Source: RGIG5579 sp045655865 (GTDB taxonomy: Bacteria; Bacillota; Clostridia; Oscillospirales; SIG627). From it: a stretch of DNA of 41,526 bases. Both the position numbers and the translations under genes were made by a program. The stretch is from the NCBI GenBank assembly GCA_045655865.1, contig JAZOQB010000041.1, positions 1 to 41,526 of the forward strand, read 5' to 3'. The notes below the pieces were generated by a model. The model did no database searches. It worked only from the letters and a program-made list of their open reading frames with translations, and was not told the DNA's origin. Of this stretch, positions 1 through 7,645 are shown in pieces (positions within the stretch are counted from its first letter, which is position 1; each line of letters starts with the position of its first letter).

Positions 1-6
1 TCGTCT

Positions 7-35
7 ATTATATCTCCCGCCTACCCCTTTGTCAA
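7..35 (-). promoter_or_regulatory. Consensus sigma-A promoter reading out of the left edge
   Basis: On the minus strand TTGACA (30-35) and TATAAT (7-12) are separated by exactly 17 bp, a perfect vegetative promoter. It must drive a gene beyond the left edge of the window. The match is seen directly; activity is inferred. Confidence 0.7.
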
Positions 36-109
36 GCCCTTTTTTCAATTTTTTTCAAATTTTTTTCGGGCCCTCCTCGGTCGCCCCTTCCGGAGCGCGG
101 CGGATTCTC

Positions 110-138
110 AGTTTACCAAATCTTTCTTCCCTTGTCAA
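110..138 (-). promoter_or_regulatory. Second upstream tandem promoter, same direction
   Basis: Minus strand TTGACA (133-138) and TAAACT (110-115) with a 17-bp spacer. It lies about 100 bp behind the promoter at 7-35 and points the same way, so the unseen gene to the left may have two tandem starts. The -10 element is weaker than consensus. Confidence 0.45.
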
Positions 139-238
139 CCCTTTTTTTGCTTTTTTTCTAGAATTGGCGTTTTTTTCACTTTTGGGGCAAAAAGGGACGG
201 TCTCTTCTGTGCATTTTTTATAAAGAAGGCTGCTTTTT

Positions 239-922
239 TCAACCGTTGGTCACATCTCCGTTCCCGGAAAGCGAAATGGACTCCCCCAAATAAGACGGGA
301 GAGGACGGAAGAGACAAAAAAGAAAATCCTTGCATCGAGCGATGCTTTCTCGGAAGAAATACCAATTCTGCCCCACGTACGAGCTGGCCTGAGTAGAAAG
401 GATCGGTGCTGAAACAGCCTGGCACTCCACCCCCAAATGTCGCCCGATCATGAGCGCTCGGTAGGCGTGATACTCTTGAGTCACAATGATAAGACTTTCC
501 ACGCCGAAGATCTTTTTGGCTCGGTAGAGAGAGTCGTAAGTGGAAAAGCCGGCGTGATCCATGAAGATCCGTTCCGAGGGAACGCCCCTTTCAACCAGAT
601 AGCGCTTCATCACGTTGACCTCGTCATAATCCGTACTGCCGTGGTCGCCACTGACCAGAATGGTATCGCAACAACCTTTTTCATACAGAGCCAAGGCGCA
701 AAGAAGCCGATCCTCCAACATATTAGAGGGTGTTCCGTTTGCACGAACCCCCGCTCCCAGCACCAAAATGGCAGTGGGATCCGCTTTGATATTTTCCGTC
801 TCCGTCAAGGGAAACAACTCTCCCTTTGCGGAAAATACGGCGTATACATTCACTCCGACATAGAATAAGATCGGAAGAAGGAAAAGAAGCATTACGATCA
901 GTATCATCCTTTTTTTCTTCAT
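239..922 (-). CDS. SanA/YdcF-like DUF218 membrane-anchored protein
   Basis: A 227-residue protein with one N-terminal membrane segment (about residues 5-30) followed by a DUF218 (YdcF/SanA/ElyC) domain. Diagnostic stretches are ILVLGAGV at 52-59, SGDHG at 91-95 and the later TQEYHAYRA segment. Family members in E. coli affect envelope permeability and cell-wall precursor metabolism; the biochemical reaction is not established. The domain should face outside the membrane. The gene stands alone: divergent from trxA on one side, with promoters for a left-hand neighbour downstream. The start follows an AAGGAG-like site at a rather long spacing. Family assignment is solid, the cellular role is not. 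Confidence 0.85.
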   Translation of the reverse strand: MKKKRMILIVMLLFLLPILFYVGVNVYAVFSAKGELFPLTETENIKADPTAILVLGAGVRANGTPSNMLEDRLLCALALYEKGCCDTILVSGDHGSTDYDEVNVMKRYLVERGVPSERIFMDHAGFSTYDSLYRAKKIFGVESLIIVTQEYHAYRALMIGRHLGVECQAVSAPILSTQASSYVGQNWYFFRESIARCKDFLFCLFRPLPSYLGESISLSGNGDVTNG

Positions 923-1009
923 TTCTCGTTAGTTTTCTCTCCTTTCCTCTCCCTTTATTCAAAAAACATGCAGAATTTTTTTCTAAGGTCTGTACTTTTT
1001 TTCTTATTA

Positions 1010-1018
1010 TGGTACAAT
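1010..1018 (+). promoter_or_regulatory. Extended -10 promoter element for trxA
   Basis: TGG followed by TACAAT (1013-1018) forms an extended -10 element about 38 bp before the thioredoxin start. No good -35 is visible. An AAGGAG ribosome site follows just before the ATG at 1056. Confidence 0.4.
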
Positions 1019-1055
1019 AATGTTAATAAGTCAATAGAGTAAAAGGAGATAGGAC

Positions 1056-1370
1056 ATGCGTGCTTTAAACGACAGCAATTTTGATTTAGCCATCAAAGAA
1101 GCAAAGGATTTGATCCTTGTGGACTTCTGGGCTACCTGGTGCGGACCCTGCCGTATGATCGCCCCTGTTTTAGAGGAACTGGACCGGGAAATGGAAAACG
1201 TAGAAATTTGCAAAGTAAACGTAGATGAAAACCCTGCTCTTGCCAATCGATTTGGCATCGAGGCCATTCCCACCATTCTCTTTTTCCGGAACGGAGAGCT
1301 GGTGGCTCGAAAAGTGGGTCTTTCCTCCAAGGTATCGCTGGTCGCTACCATCGGCGATCTTTTGCCGTGA
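1056..1370 (+). CDS. trxA: Thioredoxin
   Basis: A 104-residue cytoplasmic protein with the thioredoxin active site WCGPC at residues 28-32 and the cis-proline loop (EAIPT) in the second half, at the normal family length. It reduces protein disulfides in the cytosol. The ATG has a strong AAGGAG ribosome site. Its stop codon overlaps the GTG start of the next gene (GTGA), so the two are translationally coupled. That neighbour resembles a ferredoxin-thioredoxin reductase catalytic chain, which suggests that this thioredoxin may be reduced from ferredoxin rather than by an NADPH-TrxB. No trxB is present in the window. Confidence 0.95.
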   Translation: MRALNDSNFDLAIKEAKDLILVDFWATWCGPCRMIAPVLEELDREMENVEICKVNVDENPALANRFGIEAIPTILFFRNGELVARKVGLSSKVSLVATIGDLLP

Positions 1371-1564
1371 AGGTCCGGCTCAATGAAAACCGGGAGATGG
1401 TGCACCTGATCCAAGAAGGTTTGAAAGAAAGCGGTGGCTATTGCCCCTGCCGACGGAGCCGCACCCCGGAGAACAAATGCGTCTGCAAAGAGTTTCGCGA
1501 TCAGATCGCGGACCCGGATTTTGAAGGCTATTGCCACTGTCAGCTATACTATAAGGAAAAGTAA
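1367..1564 (+). CDS. Small ferredoxin-thioredoxin reductase catalytic-chain-like protein
   Basis: A 65-residue protein with six cysteines in the pattern C26-P-C28, C38-V-C40, C56-H-C58. This matches the CPC / CxC / CHC layout of the catalytic chain of ferredoxin:thioredoxin reductase, which binds a 4Fe-4S cluster beside a redox-active disulfide. It is much shorter than plant and cyanobacterial chains (about 110 residues) and the spacing between the first two pairs is shorter. The GTG start at 1367 overlaps the trxA stop. The coupling supports a role in thioredoxin reduction. No variable-chain partner is visible. Family resemblance is clear; enzymatic activity is inferred. Confidence 0.8.
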   Translation: MKVRLNENREMVHLIQEGLKESGGYCPCRRSRTPENKCVCKEFRDQIADPDFEGYCHCQLYYKEK

Positions 1565-1604
1565 ACGCGCAAAATACCCGAAATGCTTCCTCTAAAAAAC
1601 AAAA

Positions 1605-1636
1605 GCACCGCGGACTGAAGTCCCCGGTGCTTTTTT
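1605..1636. terminator. Bidirectional intrinsic terminator
   Basis: The hairpin arms are GCACCG..GGAC and GTCC..CGGTGC with a TGAA loop and one mismatch. A-tract lies on the left and T6 on the right. It sits between the convergent trxA unit and the antiporter gene and can serve both. Confidence 0.85.
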
Positions 1637-1646
1637 ACAGATAGGA

Positions 1647-2609
1647 TCAACCGACGGCGGAAAAGCACGCCAAAGAAAGATATCCCGCGTAAGTTACAAG
1701 GAGAAGCCACCCTTGCCAGCGGCGAAAAGAACCGATCACCAAAACCGGGATCACCGTAATGGCGCAAATGGCAAGACAAAACGGAAGATCTAAATTGAAA
1801 GCCTGAGAAGACACGGTCAGTTCTTTCCCAGAGATCAGCGTGCAAACGGGAAGGACCATACCCATATTCAGAATATTGGCACCGATAATGTTGCCCACGG
1901 AAAGACCTGCTTCTTTTTTGACGATGGCTGTGATCGCAGTGACCAATTCAGGAAGAGAGGTGCCGATGGCAATCAGTGTCACTCCAACAAGAGCGGAAGG
2001 AATTCCCCATTTTTCCGCGATCTTTACTCCGTTATCCACCAGAAGTCTGGCTCCCACAGCGATACCGGCAGCGCCCAAAGCAAATTTTGCCCCTTGCAAA
2101 AGCATCTGTTTGTTCTCCGGTCTTCGCCGCCCCACCACATCCGTAGGTGCCATGGCCTGTCGGGCACACCGAAGATTATCCCAAAGAAACAAAGCAAGAA
2201 AAGATACCAAAAAGAGAACGCCGGGGATGGCCAACTTGCCATTGAAAGAAAAAAGTAGCAGAATCGCGGCGCAACCCATCATCAAAAGTGCTCTGAATCC
2301 CAAGCTCTTTTGCTCGGTGTGAGCGGAAAGAAAAATGATAACCAGAGCCAAAATCAATCCCTGGTTGGCCATCACGGACCCCAACGAATTTCCGATGGCC
2401 AAATCCACCTGGCCTCGGGAAGATGCCAGAGCGGAAACAAACAATTCCGGAAGAGTCGTGGCAACGCTGACAATGGTAGCGCCGATGACAAATTGGGGAA
2501 TGCCGGTAACACGGGCAAAAAAGCTTGCCGCATCCACAAACCAGTCTCCACCCTTAATGATGAATACCAGTCCAACAACAAACAAAAAATACAGAAACGT
2601 GCTTTCCAT
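1647..2609 (-). CDS. Calcium/sodium antiporter, CaCA family (YrbG-like)
   Basis: A 320-residue polytopic membrane protein with the two inverted alpha-repeats of the cation/Ca2+ exchanger superfamily. The first contains ATTLPELFVSA followed by GNSLGSVMANQ; the second contains GTSLPELVTAITA followed by GNIIGANILNMG. The conserved acidic residues in the two PEL motifs are the ion-coordinating sites of the family. About ten membrane segments are expected. It probably extrudes Ca2+ (or a related cation) in exchange for Na+ or H+. A GGAAAGGAG ribosome site precedes the ATG. It lies 56 bp behind the chromate-transporter unit on the same strand and may be co-transcribed with it. Confidence 0.9.
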   Translation of the reverse strand: MESTFLYFLFVVGLVFIIKGGDWFVDAASFFARVTGIPQFVIGATIVSVATTLPELFVSALASSRGQVDLAIGNSLGSVMANQGLILALVIIFLSAHTEQKSLGFRALLMMGCAAILLLFSFNGKLAIPGVLFLVSFLALFLWDNLRCARQAMAPTDVVGRRRPENKQMLLQGAKFALGAAGIAVGARLLVDNGVKIAEKWGIPSALVGVTLIAIGTSLPELVTAITAIVKKEAGLSVGNIIGANILNMGMVLPVCTLISGKELTVSSQAFNLDLPFCLAICAITVIPVLVIGSFRRWQGWLLLVTYAGYLSLACFSAVG

Positions 2610-2665
2610 ACCCCAACTCCTTTCCTTATATTATTGCGTAAAACCGCAAAAATATGCCAAAGCGT

Positions 2666-2878
2666 TCAAGGTCTTGTTTCTTCTTCAAAAGCGATCTCTC
2701 CGGCTTTTTTGCAAATGTCATCCGGGCTGAGGTGAGATGCCGTTCGAAGAAATTCCAACATTTTTTCTCCCTTTTCAGGCCGAGACAAAACCAACATCAC
2801 AGAAAACAGATCCTCCCGAGGAAGGCCTTTTTCCACAAGGGAAGACATCAGATCGTTTTGCCAAGATTTCAGTTCCAT
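2666..2878 (-). CDS. Small hypothetical protein coupled to the chromate transporter
   Basis: A 70-residue soluble, charged protein beginning MELKSWQNDL. Its ATG lies one base after the TGA of the second chromate-transporter gene, so translation is probably coupled. The predicted structure is mostly helical with no cysteine motif beyond one Cys. I do not recognise the family. A longer reading of the same frame, starting inside the transporter gene, is less likely because this ATG sits exactly at the upstream stop. The coupling is the main support that it is real. Confidence 0.6.
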   Translation of the reverse strand: MELKSWQNDLMSSLVEKGLPREDLFSVMLVLSRPEKGEKMLEFLRTASHLSPDDICKKAGEIAFEEETRP

Positions 2879-2879
2879 T

Positions 2880-3476
2880 TCACACTCCGTAAATGAGAAT
2901 CCCAAAAAGAGCCGCCACCCCAATGGAAAGGACGGGGGGGATGGTCTTTTTCTTCCACAATTTCCAAACGCACCGCAGAAGAAATACCAACCCAAAAAGC
3001 AAAAGCGTTCGCCACGAAGGAATCAGCTCTCGGGTCAGACCCGTTTTCCAGATCAGCGGAATTTGAGGGATAATTCCGGACAGAAGAAAATAAATACCGG
3101 TGGAAAGGATCATTCCTACCACACAGGGTTTCACGGTATCCAGAACGGTACGGGTCCCTTTTTTCTCTAAAAATCCTTTTAAAAACTTTGCAATGCAAAG
3201 AATAATGACAAAAGAAGGGGTCACAGCCCCCAGCGTTGCCATCAGCGCCCCCAGCGGACCTGCCACGGTGGTACCGATGTAGGTAGCCGTGTTGATCATG
3301 ATCGGGCCGGGCGTTGATTCTGCCACACCGATGATATAGGCAAAAAAATCCTCGTCCACCCCCATCCAAGGATTGGCCATCACACAATCCCGAATGAGAG
3401 GAATGGCGCCGTATCCGCCGCCAAAAGTAAAGAGCCCTATCTTCAAAAACTCCCAAAAAAGTCTCAAGAGCGTCAT
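2880..3476 (-). CDS. Chromate transporter, short-chain subunit 2
   Basis: A 198-residue membrane protein of the ChrA/CHR family, short (single-domain) type. The family signatures are FTFGGGYGAIPLI near the start and ESTPGPIMINTATYIG around residues 55-70. Short-chain CHR proteins occur as adjacent pairs that together equal one long-chain ChrA. They are named for chromate efflux, but in anaerobes the natural substrate may be another oxyanion. The ATG at 3476 overlaps the stop of the first subunit (ATGA), which fixes the start; an in-frame upstream extension would read through the first subunit gene. Confidence 0.9.
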   Translation of the reverse strand: MTLLRLFWEFLKIGLFTFGGGYGAIPLIRDCVMANPWMGVDEDFFAYIIGVAESTPGPIMINTATYIGTTVAGPLGALMATLGAVTPSFVIILCIAKFLKGFLEKKGTRTVLDTVKPCVVGMILSTGIYFLLSGIIPQIPLIWKTGLTRELIPSWRTLLLFGLVFLLRCVWKLWKKKTIPPVLSIGVAALFGILIYGV

Positions 3477-4060
3477 TTCTTCGACCCCCGTTCCCCAACG
3501 GTACGGACCGCATAGATCAAGACCCCGATCAAGGCCGCAATGAGAATAAAGTAAATGGAAGAAAAGGAAATCAACTGGAAATTTACTGCAAGCATGCCGA
3601 AAAGAGCGGCCAGAAAGACGGTCACGTTCAAAACGCTTTTTTTCATTTTCCGCAGCATCTTCCATCCGGCGCCGAAAATGAGAAAGGCCACGGCAGCCTT
3701 AATGCCCCGGAACGCACTGGCGACCCAGCGGATAGCCAAAACATTTTCCAGAAACACAGCGATGACGAAAATAATACAAAGGGAAGGGATCACCACCCCC
3801 GCTGTAGCCAGGACCGATCCCAAAACGCCCCCTACCTTGTAGCCGACAAACGTAGCGGTATTGATGGCAAGCGGCCCCGGAGTAGACTCTGCCACCACGG
3901 TAATATCCATCATTTCATCGTGACTGAGCCACTTTTTTTCGCTGACACATTCGTTTTCAATGATGGAGATCATAGCGTATCCGCCGCCGAAGGTGAAAGC
4001 GCCTATTTTTAAAAAGGTGAAAAACAAGCTCCACCAAGGTGTTTTCTCTCTTGTCACCAC
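3473..4060 (-). CDS. Chromate transporter, short-chain subunit 1
   Basis: A 195-residue membrane protein, partner of the following gene. It has the same CHR signatures: FTFGGGYAMI near residue 20 and ESTPGPLAINTATFVGY around residues 54-70. Start is GTG; two consecutive GTG codons (4060 and 4057) follow an AGGAG site, and the second has the better spacing. The stop overlaps the start of subunit 2. The pair and the small downstream ORF form one unit. Substrate is inferred from the family name only. Confidence 0.9.
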   Translation of the reverse strand: MVTREKTPWWSLFFTFLKIGAFTFGGGYAMISIIENECVSEKKWLSHDEMMDITVVAESTPGPLAINTATFVGYKVGGVLGSVLATAGVVIPSLCIIFVIAVFLENVLAIRWVASAFRGIKAAVAFLIFGAGWKMLRKMKKSVLNVTVFLAALFGMLAVNFQLISFSSIYFILIAALIGVLIYAVRTVGERGSKK

Positions 4061-4096
4061 GCACTCCTGCCTTTTCGATTTTTTTCTTCACTTGAA

Positions 4097-4124
4097 AAAG
4101 TCTCCGGCAATTGCCGGAGACTTT
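4097..4124. terminator. Perfect-palindrome terminator
   Basis: A 28-bp perfect palindrome with arms AAAGTCTCCGGCAA, flanked by T-tracts on both strands. It ends the minus-strand efp/CD1247 transcript and separates it from the chromate-transporter unit. Confidence 0.85.
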
Positions 4125-4136
4125 GTTTCACTTTAT

Positions 4137-4535
4137 TTACTCTCCCAGGGGAATCTCCTTGGTGCAAGAAGGGCAAGGAAAGCTTTCTCCCTCCGGCTCT
4201 TCCTCAAAGCAGACGGCATTGCCGCAATGGGGGCAGACTACTTCATAGCACTCGTCGTCCTCGCATCCGTCACAGCAACAGTCATCGTCCTCGCAGTCAC
4301 AATCGCAAAAATCCTCTCCGAAGAGCTCCTCTTCCACCGTGGTCAAATCCTCATCCACCGCTTCCAGGTACTCGTTGATATCATCGATATCGTCCTGACA
4401 CTCGGTAACTTCTTCGGCCAGCTCTCCCAGGATCTGAGCCATCAGGTGAAGGATCTTGCCCTGGTCGGTATCCTTGTCGATCTTCTGACCTTCCATAAGG
4501 CCCTGAAGATACGCTACTTTTTCGGCAACAGTCAT
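4137..4535 (-). CDS. CD1247-type acidic, cysteine-rich zinc-ribbon protein
   Basis: A 132-residue protein in three parts: an N-terminal helical domain (1-45) typical of the family NCBI names after C. difficile CD1247, a strongly acidic middle, and a cysteine-rich tail. Thirteen cysteines lie between 77 and 124. C101/C104 and C121/C124 form a clear zinc-ribbon layout, while the cluster at 77-96 is extra. Function is unknown; metal binding is inferred. It directly follows efp (11 bp gap), a neighbourhood I know from clostridial genomes. A terminator palindrome follows. Confidence 0.8.
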   Translation of the reverse strand: MTVAEKVAYLQGLMEGQKIDKDTDQGKILHLMAQILGELAEEVTECQDDIDDINEYLEAVDEDLTTVEEELFGEDFCDCDCEDDDCCCDGCEDDECYEVVCPHCGNAVCFEEEPEGESFPCPSCTKEIPLGE

Positions 4536-4546
4536 TTTTTTCTCCT

Positions 4547-5107
4547 TTATACTCTTTCCAGGTACTCCCCGGTACGGGTGTCGATCTTCAAAACATCGCC
4601 CTCGTTGATGAAAAGAGGAACCTTGATCTGCGCGCCGGTCTCCAGAGTCGCAGGCTTGGTAGCACCGGTAGCGGTATCACCTTTGAAGCCGGGATCGGTC
4701 TGGGTAACGGTCAATTCCACAAACATGGGAGGCTCGATGCCAAATACATTCCCCTTGAAGGAAAGAACCTTGCAGATCATTTCTTCCTTAACGAATTTAA
4801 AGTTATCTCCCACAAGGCCATGGCCAACCAGGGTCTCTTCCCAGGTCTCGGTATCCATGAAGTGGTAAAGATCCCCATCGTCATAGGAGTACTGCATTTC
4901 CTTGCGCTCTACAAAAGCCGGGGTGAACTTTTCGGTGGGGTTAAAGGTCTTTTCCACCACCGATCCGGTGATCACGTTTCTCAGTTTGGTGCGAACAAAC
5001 GCCGCTCCCTTGCCGGGTTTTACGTGCTGAAATTCGATGACCTGCATAGCGGCGCCATCCATTTCAAAAGTCACGCCGTTTCTAAAATCGCCTGCTGTAA
5101 CTGCCAT
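4547..5107 (-). CDS. efp: Elongation factor P
   Basis: A 186-residue protein with the three-domain EF-P layout. It binds between the P and E sites of the ribosome and relieves stalling at consecutive prolines. The N-terminal loop carries PGKG at residues 31-34, with K33 at the position that is modified in many bacteria. Start: the ATG at 5107 has GGAGG at ideal spacing. A TTG four codons upstream is in frame, but its use would place the ribosome site inside the gene, so I reject it. It has its own consensus promoter. Confidence 0.95.
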   Translation of the reverse strand: MAVTAGDFRNGVTFEMDGAAMQVIEFQHVKPGKGAAFVRTKLRNVITGSVVEKTFNPTEKFTPAFVERKEMQYSYDDGDLYHFMDTETWEETLVGHGLVGDNFKFVKEEMICKVLSFKGNVFGIEPPMFVELTVTQTDPGFKGDTATGATKPATLETGAQIKVPLFINEGDVLKIDTRTGEYLERV

Positions 5108-5147
5108 ATTATCCTCCAAAAAGAATTCATAATCAAACTATAATACG

Positions 5148-5176
5148 ATTATAATACTTTTTTTGGTATTTTGCAA
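5148..5176 (-). promoter_or_regulatory. Sigma-A promoter of efp
   Basis: Minus strand TTGCAA (5171-5176), 17-bp spacer, TATAAT (5148-5153), about 40 bp before the efp start. It gives efp and the CD1247-type gene a strong promoter independent of the upstream peptidase gene. Confidence 0.75.
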
Positions 5177-5198
5177 GACATATTTACAAAAAAGGCTT

Positions 5199-6269
5199 TT
5201 ACAATTCCAACAATTCTTTGGAAGTGGTATTCAGATTGTCACATCCGCCCTGGCGAACCACAACCAGATCCTCGATCCGAACGCCGAATTCTCCCGGTAA
5301 ATAAATGCCCGGTTCTACCGAGAGCACCGCTCCTGCGGGAACAAGGTTTTCCGCTTTTGGAGAAAAGGAAGGGGCCTCGTGAACCTCAAGGCCCAGCCCG
5401 TGGCCGGTGCTGTGGCCGAAATACTCCCCAAAGCCGGCACCGTCGATTACATCGCGGGCCGCCTTGTCCACATCCTTGCCGGGGATCCCTGCCGCCACGG
5501 CAGCAAGGCCGGCCTTCTGGGCGGCAAGGACGGTCTCATACACCAAATGCATTTTTTCATCCGCCCGACCAATGCATACAGTACGGGTCATATCCGAGGA
5601 GTATCCGTCCAATATGCAGCCAAAATCCATGGTAAGAAAACTGTTTTTCTCCAGCGGAACGTCCTCTGCCTTGCCGTGGGGCAAAGAGCTGCGCTTTCCC
5701 CCTACGCAAACGGTCTCAAAGCTGGGGCCGGAAGCGCCGTGCAGCTTCATAAAGTATTCCAATTCTGCGGCGATCTCGCTTTCCGTACGACCGGCCTCAA
5801 TTTTGGGAAGCACCGAAAGATACGCCTCTTCCGCCAACTTTTGAGCAGCACAGATGCGCGCGATTTCCTGTGGGGATTTGATCAGGCGCATCTGTTCCAA
5901 AAGGGATCCCATGGGAACAAAAACAGCCTTGGGAAACTTTTCTTTCAGTCTCTCCAGTTCCGCCACGGTCATCTGCCGATCTTCAAAAAAGACCTGCTGG
6001 GCTCTACCCGACTGGGAAAAGGCGAAAAAGTCCTTGGCAAAAACGGCAGGACAGATCTCAAGGCCCGCGGGAAGAGAGCCCTTTTCTTTTTGAATACACC
6101 CCATTTCGTAATAACGGGGGTCCAGATAAAGTCGTGCGCTCTCCGGCGTAATGAACAAAGACCCGTCGCTGGAAGAAAATCCCGACAGATACCGCCGAGA
6201 CACCGGGGAAAAGATCACTGCGCTTTCCCCCGCCTTCAAGGCAGTCTGAAACCTCTCCAATGACGTCAT
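5199..6269 (-). CDS. Xaa-Pro aminopeptidase, M24 family
   Basis: A 356-residue cytoplasmic metallopeptidase. Residues up to about 130 form the creatinase-like N-terminal domain. The C-terminal pita-bread domain carries the five metal ligands: D in LTMDFG, D in SSDMTRT, H in HSTGHGLG, E in LSVEPGIYL and E in VRIEDLVVV. It should remove an N-terminal residue preceding proline or split Xaa-Pro dipeptides. Length and order match PepP/PepQ/YpdF-type enzymes. The ATG at 6269 overlaps the yqeG stop (ATGA). The efp gene follows, a common clostridial arrangement. Confidence 0.92.
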   Translation of the reverse strand: MTSLERFQTALKAGESAVIFSPVSRRYLSGFSSSDGSLFITPESARLYLDPRYYEMGCIQKEKGSLPAGLEICPAVFAKDFFAFSQSGRAQQVFFEDRQMTVAELERLKEKFPKAVFVPMGSLLEQMRLIKSPQEIARICAAQKLAEEAYLSVLPKIEAGRTESEIAAELEYFMKLHGASGPSFETVCVGGKRSSLPHGKAEDVPLEKNSFLTMDFGCILDGYSSDMTRTVCIGRADEKMHLVYETVLAAQKAGLAAVAAGIPGKDVDKAARDVIDGAGFGEYFGHSTGHGLGLEVHEAPSFSPKAENLVPAGAVLSVEPGIYLPGEFGVRIEDLVVVRQGGCDNLNTTSKELLEL

Positions 6270-6787
6270 CTTTTTTCTCCGTTCTTTTTTTTGTGATAGG
6301 CCCGAACAAAGGGTTTCTCCAACAGGCGTTTAAAACGGAAGAAGAGACTCTCCTTTGGTTGGATAGGAAGGACTGTGACGGCTCGGATTCCCCAGAGCCG
6401 GGCGGTCAAAACATCGGTAAGAAGCTGATCTCCTACCAAGAGGATCTGATCTTTGGGGATGGCAAAGTGATCAAAAATCGGCCCAAGCGCCCGCTTGAGC
6501 GGTTTGTGAGCGTCAGCTACTGCAAAAAAGCCCAAAGAACGGTTGAACAATTCCACCCGTTCCGGACTGTTATTGGAAACCAGCGCCACCTGGACCCCTC
6601 TTTTTTCAAAGGAAAGAAGGAACTCCCGCAAAGCGTCGCCGGGGACAGGGGTATCGTAAGAGACCAGGGTGTTGTCAATGTCAAACACCACAAGGCGCAC
6701 ACCTTTTTTCTCAAAGATCTCAAAGGGCACCCGGCTCACCGAATCACAGATCAAATCGGGGATCAGGTAGTGGGAAAGGGATCTCAT
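6266..6787 (-). CDS. YqeG-family HAD phosphatase
   Basis: A 173-residue HAD-superfamily protein of subclass IIIA. Motif I is VFDIDNTLV with nucleophile D36 and acid/base D38, motif II is VSNNSP, and motif III is VGDQLLTDV. YqeG homologues are widespread in Bacillota beside ribosome-assembly or chorismate genes; their substrate is uncertain. It is the first gene of the yqeG-peptidase pair, and its stop overlaps the next start. An AAGGAG site precedes the ATG at 6787. A TATACT-type -10 lies upstream, but no strong -35. Confidence 0.9.
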   Translation of the reverse strand: MRSLSHYLIPDLICDSVSRVPFEIFEKKGVRLVVFDIDNTLVSYDTPVPGDALREFLLSFEKRGVQVALVSNNSPERVELFNRSLGFFAVADAHKPLKRALGPIFDHFAIPKDQILLVGDQLLTDVLTARLWGIRAVTVLPIQPKESLFFRFKRLLEKPFVRAYHKKKNGEKR

Positions 6788-6890
6788 TTTTTTCTCCTTC
6801 GGATTTCTTTTTGGTTAAAATCCTAAATATAACAAAAAGAGTATATCACAAAAAGAATCCGATGAAAAGACCTTTTTTACTGAGATCGGT

Positions 6891-7634
6891 TCAGGTTTTC
6901 GCCAAGATCTCTTTTTTTAAGCGAGCAATGATTTTTTTCTCCAAGCGGGAGATGTAGGATTGAGAGATCCCCAAACGATCCGCCACTTCCTTTTGGGTCA
7001 GTTCTTTCTTGCCGAAAAGTCCAAATCTCAAAGCGATAATCTCCCTGTCCCGCTGGGGGAGATGAGTCACCGCGTTCATCAAAAGCCGGCGATCTTCCTC
7101 CCTCTCCAATTCCCGATTGATCTCATCCCCGTCGCTTCCCAAAATATCCCCCAGCAAAAGTTCATTTCCGTCCCAATCCACGTTCAAAGGCTCGTCAATG
7201 GAAATCTCATGACGCCTTGTAGAAGCTTTTCGCAAAAACATAAGGATTTCGTTTTCAATGCATTTTGAGGCGTATGTGGCCAGTTTGATATTCTTATCCG
7301 AGCGAAAGCTGGTGATTCCTTTGATCAGACCGATGGTTCCGATAGAGATCAGATCCTCCATGCCCACCCCGGTGTTTTCGAACTTGCGGGCAATGTATAC
7401 CACAAGGCGAAGATTGTGCTCCACAAGGGTATTCCGACAGACCAGAACATCCTCTCCGCGCTCCATTTTTTCAATACATTCCCTCTCTTCCTTGGCACCC
7501 AGGGGCGGAGGCATTTCCTCGGATCCGTTGATATAATAGACTTCATAAAAAAGCTTTTGGGTCCGTTTTTCCTCAAAAAATTTCCGTATCCGGTAAACCT
7601 TATCCTTCCAAAACGACAAAATGGAATGCAGCAT
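6891..7634 (-). CDS. sigE: Sporulation sigma factor E (pro-sigma-E)
   Basis: A 247-residue sigma-70 family factor that directs mother-cell transcription early in sporulation. The N-terminal 30 or so residues form the hydrophobic/basic pro-sequence, followed by EVYYINGSEEMPPPL, which matches the processing region of known pro-sigma-E. Region 2 (VEHNLRLVVYIARKF to IKLATYASKCIENEI) and region 4 (TQKEVADRLGISQSYISRLEKK) are intact. Start: the ATG at 7634 has AGGAGG at proper spacing. In-frame upstream ATGs overlap that ribosome site, and longer readings run through spoIIGA. It follows spoIIGA by 11 bp. No sigG follows it. Confidence 0.96.
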   Translation of the reverse strand: MLHSILSFWKDKVYRIRKFFEEKRTQKLFYEVYYINGSEEMPPPLGAKEERECIEKMERGEDVLVCRNTLVEHNLRLVVYIARKFENTGVGMEDLISIGTIGLIKGITSFRSDKNIKLATYASKCIENEILMFLRKASTRRHEISIDEPLNVDWDGNELLLGDILGSDGDEINRELEREEDRRLLMNAVTHLPQRDREIIALRFGLFGKKELTQKEVADRLGISQSYISRLEKKIIARLKKEILAKT

Positions 7635-7645
7635 CTTCATCCTCC

